DNA from: DATJGF01 sp035495315
Lineage (GTDB): Bacteria > Verrucomicrobiota > Verrucomicrobiia > Limisphaerales > UBA8199
Length of the DNA: 24,828 nucleotides
Assembly: GCA_035495315.1 (NCBI GenBank)
Contig: DATJGF010000087.1
Coordinates: 1 to 24,828 of the forward strand
Direction of reading: 5' to 3'
Shown here: in pieces, positions 21,570 to 24,828 of the stretch
Layout of the letters: every line of letters begins with the position of its first letter
How positions within the stretch are numbered: the first letter of the stretch is position 1
Made by a program: the position numbers and the translations under genes
Notes under the pieces: generated by a model
The model's database searches: none
What the model was told of the DNA's origin: nothing
The model's input: only the letters and a program-made list of their open reading frames with translations

Positions 21570-22391
21570 CTAAAATCCTCGCAGTTCGGTGCTCGTGCGC
21601 GGCGGCAATCCGGGAGCAGGCCGGCGCTTTAACACCAGGTATTCAATGCCGTGCTGCTCGCAATACTGGCGTTTGCCGCCACGATCGCCGTCTTCGTTGA
21701 CCGCATAGATATTCGGTTTAATGCGCTGGATTTCCGGCTCCGCGTCCAGCCAACCGTCGCCACTAGAGATAAGCGCCTCAGTTACGTAACGAATGGTCCC
21801 GGCGACATACCGGCGTTCTTCCTGCGACAGCAAGGGATGACCCTCACCTTTGAGGAGTCGAATATTCGCATCGTGCCCAACTACGACATACAACTCACCA
21901 TACGCACTGATCTCTTCGAAAAAACGGATATGCCCGGAGTGAAAAAAATCGTAGCAGCCTGTAACCATGACCTTTTTGCGCATGCCGGTTTTGGGCTCAG
22001 CAGGCGAGGTAGGAAACCCCGCCAGTTGATTTGCCGATAAGACCCTGTATTCGATGCCGCTTTTCCGTGACCAGGTGGCGCGACCTGAATTCTGGGGGCA
22101 TTCTCGATCAACCCAAATGTCCGGACACATCCCCGCAGGCAGTCTGTCCTCTTGGAAAGCCGCGCGAACAAGCTCGACGTGGGCGACGAATCGCACCGCT
22201 TTCAGAAAATACTCACGCTCAGCAAACGGAAACTTCGGCGGTCTACCTGTGCTCGCCCTAACAGTCTTGTCCGGCCACAACAAGACGTGAACTTTGCCCA
22301 TCTTCGAAGCTTCTTCCAGAAAACGGAGGTCTGCAGAACGAATGTCGTCAAACGCGCCGGTGACGACTACCAATTTGGACTGGTCATTCAT
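21570..22391 (-). CDS. tandem cytidylyltransferase-like protein, first domain degenerate
   Basis: The 273-residue protein is two copies of the small class I nucleotidyltransferase fold. The second (about 138-270) has the catalytic motif as GCYDFFHSGH (HxGH at 151-154) and RTSTELR (265-271), equivalent to the ISTT motif that binds nucleotide phosphates, so it should transfer a nucleotide to a sugar or polyol phosphate. The first (about 7-128) aligns with it (TGAFDDIRSADLRFLEE against TGCYDFFHSGHIRFFEE), but HxGH has become RSAD, so it is probably inactive. The start overlaps the upstream kinase gene by 8 nt, suggesting the two enzymes act in series. Nucleotide and sugar are unknown. Confidence 0.8.
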   Translation of the reverse strand: MNDQSKLVVVTGAFDDIRSADLRFLEEASKMGKVHVLLWPDKTVRASTGRPPKFPFAEREYFLKAVRFVAHVELVRAAFQEDRLPAGMCPDIWVDRECPQNSGRATWSRKSGIEYRVLSANQLAGFPTSPAEPKTGMRKKVMVTGCYDFFHSGHIRFFEEISAYGELYVVVGHDANIRLLKGEGHPLLSQEERRYVAGTIRYVTEALISSGDGWLDAEPEIQRIKPNIYAVNEDGDRGGKRQYCEQHGIEYLVLKRRPAPGLPPRTSTELRGF

Positions 22392-23190
22392 CGGCTTGCA
22401 AGCGGACGTTCACACGGAATGCGCCGGGAACCGGCTCGCGCGACGCGACAAAAAGATATCCTCCACCACAACCGGAATACATCGCGCCTGCGTAACGCTT
22501 TTGGTAAACGCGCAGAATCGCCTTGAGGTCGAGCTTAATCACAGGGTGGTGCAACACGTGTGGCAGAAGCTTCTCCCAACAGAGCATGCATTCATTCATT
22601 GAAGCGCCCAGGCCTTCCAAATCCCGGTGCTCAATCGAATCAAAACAGTCCTTTCCGGATTGCCCGAGGCGGGCGATCCATTTTGGATGGAGGTGCTGCA
22701 CCCCTAATGGATTGTAGCCCTCCGGCCGCGGCTCAATCGGCAGCACATGGAGAACGTTTTCCAACCAGCGCGCGATCCTGGGACTGTTGAGCGATTCAAT
22801 GTGAGTTGGGAAAATACCGCCATTGGCCGCAAAGTCGTAGTCGAGGCGGCTAATCCCCGGATAAACCAAACCGATCATATCCTGGGAGCCGCTGGGCTCA
22901 GATTTGCCCTGGTTCTCCGCATAATACAATTCACGGACCAACTCGTGGGGGGCTCGATCGGGCAAACGGCCTTTCCACAGTTTCATCGCGACACCACGAG
23001 TGCCCGTGGCGCAACCGGCGCGATCCATCACGCGAAAGGTGGGGTCTAATGACACGACGACCATTGAGCCCGGAGGCCTTGGATTGTGTCGTGAAACGAA
23101 GGGTTGATCAATCCAGCCACCCGCCAAGGCGAAACGGTTGGGAATGCAGCCGATGACTCGGCGGATGGGCGGCTGGCGGTCTCTCTTCAC
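22384..23190 (-). CDS. GHMP-family sugar kinase-like protein
   Basis: The 268-residue protein has the GHMP motifs in order: motif 1 as IPNRFALAGGWIDQPF (16-31), a short phosphate loop GCATGTRGVAM (59-69), GSQDMIGLVYPG (101-112) carrying the probable catalytic Asp104 as in heptose and fucose kinases, and C-terminal motif 3 SGCGGGYLFVAS (239-250). It is shorter than the usual 300-350 residues. The start is GTG 23190, because motif 1 lies before any in-frame ATG that would keep it. It overlaps the nucleotidyltransferase gene and should phosphorylate the sugar handed to it. Substrate could be a heptose or L-fucose; neither is proven. Confidence 0.72.
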   Translation of the reverse strand: MKRDRQPPIRRVIGCIPNRFALAGGWIDQPFVSRHNPRPPGSMVVVSLDPTFRVMDRAGCATGTRGVAMKLWKGRLPDRAPHELVRELYYAENQGKSEPSGSQDMIGLVYPGISRLDYDFAANGGIFPTHIESLNSPRIARWLENVLHVLPIEPRPEGYNPLGVQHLHPKWIARLGQSGKDCFDSIEHRDLEGLGASMNECMLCWEKLLPHVLHHPVIKLDLKAILRVYQKRYAGAMYSGCGGGYLFVASREPVPGAFRVNVRLQADE

Positions 23191-23325
23191 GTCGCCGCTT
23201 ATTTGTAGGGGACCACCGCCTCACTGTCGAGCGTGCACGCAACGATGCATTCGCAAACCGTGGAGTGCGCACAGAGAGGAAGATCGAAATTGATTGCAGC
23301 GGGGCTCGAGAACACAATCCCAAGC

Positions 23326-24360
23326 ATGGACTCAGGATTTCTAAGCAATCGATGGTTCGGGCTCCTGACAATCACAGGCATTATTATGTGTTCATCATCC
23401 TTGGACGGTGGGGAATCACTGACTAAACCCGACCTCTCGCAGTATCCTTCCAGCAGCATCAGCACGAAGCAGCTGAAGGCCACCTTTTATTTACCGGATC
23501 CGCAAAAGGGTTACTATCGGGGCACTCGCTTTGACTGGTCTGGCTTGCTGTCCCGAGTCGAGTATGGGGGTCACAGTTTCTTCTGCGAGTTCAGGGAGCG
23601 CCAGCACGACCCGTTGAACCACGATGATATCTGCGGCACAGCCGAGGAATTCGGAATGACGACTACCCCGCTCGGTTTCGCGGAGGGAAAAACGGGTGAA
23701 CCTTTTGTGAAGATCGGAATTGGAGTTCTGGAGCGCGGCAACGATCCCGAGTACGCCTTTTGGAAAAAATACAAGATTCTGCAACCCGGCAATTGGAACA
23801 TCCAAACCAAACCCGACTCCATCGAGTTCACGCAAGGCCTCAATACAACGCAGGGCTGGTCATACGAGTACACCAAGAGAGTGCGCCTCGATGACACGGC
23901 ACACACCTTAACCATTACCCGTCGACTCAAGAATACCGGCACGAAAAAAATCGATACCGACCATTACGGACATAACTTCCTCAAAATCGACGATGTGCCG
24001 GCCGGACCGGATTACGTCTTTGAATTTCCATTCCAGCCACACTTTGGCGAAGGATCCAAACCGGAAGGCTGTGTCGAGATAAAAGATAAATCGCTTGTCT
24101 TCTTAAAGCAGGTGCCAACCGGCAAATCGATATGGGTCCGTCTGGACGGATTTACAAAGCCTTCGGACAATCAGATGCGGATTGTGAACCGTCGCACCGG
24201 CGCGGCAATGACTATCCGGACGGACAAACCGCTGCTGCGGCTCGTCTATTACAGCTCTGATGGCGTGCTTGCCCCGGAACCCTTTGTGAAGCTCGAGCTC
24301 GCGCCCGGAGAGACAACGGAGTGGAGGACGACTTACGAGTTTGAGGCTGGCAAACAATAG
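23326..24360 (+). CDS. exported galactose mutarotase-like protein
   Basis: From ATG 23326 the product is 344 residues with a hydrophobic N-terminal export segment (WFGLLTITGIIMCS). A longer reading from 23233 would place 31 unconserved residues before it. The body is all-beta: LKATFYLPDPQKGYYRGTRF, DWSGLLSRVEYGGHSFFCEF, NHDDICGTAEEFGM, then RVRLDDTAHTLTITRRLKNTG and DHYGHNFLKIDD. The pattern of paired strands with a conserved His in YGHN suggests the aldose 1-epimerase/galactose mutarotase-like fold, acting on a sugar outside the cytoplasm. The catalytic Glu cannot be fixed by eye. It is divergent from the kinase gene with about 135 nt between and fits the carbohydrate theme. Function is tentative. 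Confidence 0.55.
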   Translation: MDSGFLSNRWFGLLTITGIIMCSSSLDGGESLTKPDLSQYPSSSISTKQLKATFYLPDPQKGYYRGTRFDWSGLLSRVEYGGHSFFCEFRERQHDPLNHDDICGTAEEFGMTTTPLGFAEGKTGEPFVKIGIGVLERGNDPEYAFWKKYKILQPGNWNIQTKPDSIEFTQGLNTTQGWSYEYTKRVRLDDTAHTLTITRRLKNTGTKKIDTDHYGHNFLKIDDVPAGPDYVFEFPFQPHFGEGSKPEGCVEIKDKSLVFLKQVPTGKSIWVRLDGFTKPSDNQMRIVNRRTGAAMTIRTDKPLLRLVYYSSDGVLAPEPFVKLELAPGETTEWRTTYEFEAGKQ

Positions 24361-24460
24361 ACGCTATCATATATCAGGGCACGTCCGAGTTCTTAAGCAA
24401 GTGGGCTCCAAATTCCGCTCACCCTACCATCTCCCAAAGCCGGAACGATGCAGTAAGGGT

Positions 24461-24591
24461 CTCACGCAAAGGCCGCCAAGGCCGCAAAGAGGCGAACACA
24501 ATCGGGCCTATGGTTGCAGGAATGGCCTGCACCGTTTGGTGGCCAGGTTTATGGGTCTGCACTTTAAATTCCTCTGCGACCTTTGCGTGAG
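24461..24591. repeat. palindrome-ended dispersed repeat (CTCACGCAAAGG type)
   Basis: The ends are a perfect 12-bp inverted repeat, ctcacgcaaagg (24461-24472) and cctttgcgtgag (24580-24591), which extends imperfectly to about 21 bp. The interior, about 107 nt, has no gene; its left part contains short ggccgccaagg-ccgcaaag repeats. It resembles a small non-autonomous element or an intergenic palindromic repeat. Confidence 0.6.
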
Positions 24592-24622
24592 GCTCTCGGC
24601 TGCTACTGAATGGTTCCGGCAA

Positions 24623-24645
24623 AGGGAGAGGGTCGGGTGAGGGGG
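24623..24645. repeat. G-rich repeat related to the rpoA-rplQ hairpin
   Basis: The string agggagagggtcgggtgagg reads, on the other strand, as a ccctcaccc core followed by ccctctccc. The repeat at 6236-6260 has the same ccctcaccc beginning and the gggagaggg motif. Two copies in one window suggest a dispersed family. Confidence 0.4.
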
Positions 24646-24728
24646 ACTTCCTTCAAAGCTCCACGTTGCCCGGTGCGCATAACGCGAGGCTCCCTCCGGA
24701 TGGATTCCGACACTCCCCCTCCCGGAGC

Positions 24729-24828
24729 GCGAGCCGTCCTTGGCTCGCAGCAATTAGGCACCAGTGCTGGCGTTAAAACATCTCCCGACCCTCGGTGCTT
24801 TCGAGCCCGCTGCGAGCCAAGGACGGCT
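24729..24828. repeat. nested inverted repeat reaching the window edge
   Basis: Two perfect 20-bp arms, 24732-24751 and 24809-24828, are inverted copies 57 nt apart. Each arm core is also a small palindrome: gcgagcc (24729-24735) pairs with ggctcgc (24742-24748). The right arm is cut by the end of the window, so the element is incomplete here. No coding sequence is inside. The whole 24361-24828 stretch holds only such repeats. Confidence 0.7.

Overview
The window most likely comes from the chromosome of a Verrucomicrobiota bacterium, probably of the Pedosphaera/Limisphaerales kind. This is an inference from the ribosomal protein sequences (several with Ala/Pro/Lys-rich tails), a secreted GH29 fucosidase, Gly/His/Tyr-rich and STN-like secreted proteins, and palindromic repeats between genes. 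I ran no database search.

Layout. Positions 1-675 are a decayed accessory scar: two small palindromes, an orphan 3' end of a tRNA, and a wrecked Phd/VapC-type toxin-antitoxin pair. A thioredoxin-type arsenate reductase gene follows (minus). Positions 1258-3806 hold a minus-strand group: a secreted STN-like protein, an ECF sigma factor, a probable membrane anti-sigma factor overlapping it, and a Gly/His/Tyr-rich secreted protein. Two plus-strand genes with an ATGA overlap (3934-5729) encode an exported alpha/beta hydrolase and a methyltransferase-like protein.

Positions 19207 down to 5743 carry, on the minus strand, a long merged S10-spc-alpha block: rplB, rpsS, rplV, rpsC, rplP, rpmC, rpsQ, rplN, rplX, rplE, rpsN, rpsH, rplF, rplR, rpsE, rplO, secY, map, infA, rpmJ, rpsM, rpsK, rpsD, rpoA, rplQ. 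It starts at rplB: rpsJ, rplC, rplD and rplW are not upstream; a fucosidase gene is. It has its own promoter and a leader with three hairpins. rpmD and adk are absent from their common places, map and infA overlap by 40 nt, and the rpsD-rpoA gap has a nested RNA structure.

Positions 19447-24360 are a carbohydrate region: a secreted alpha-L-fucosidase, a duplicated nucleotidyltransferase with a degenerate first half, an overlapping GHMP-type kinase, and a divergent exported mutarotase-like protein. The kinase-transferase pair probably makes an unidentified nucleotide-sugar. Positions 24361-24828 contain only repeats.

The main candidates for new biology are the GHMP kinase plus tandem transferase pair, the rpsD-rpoA nested RNA, and the structured leader of the rplB-first operon.
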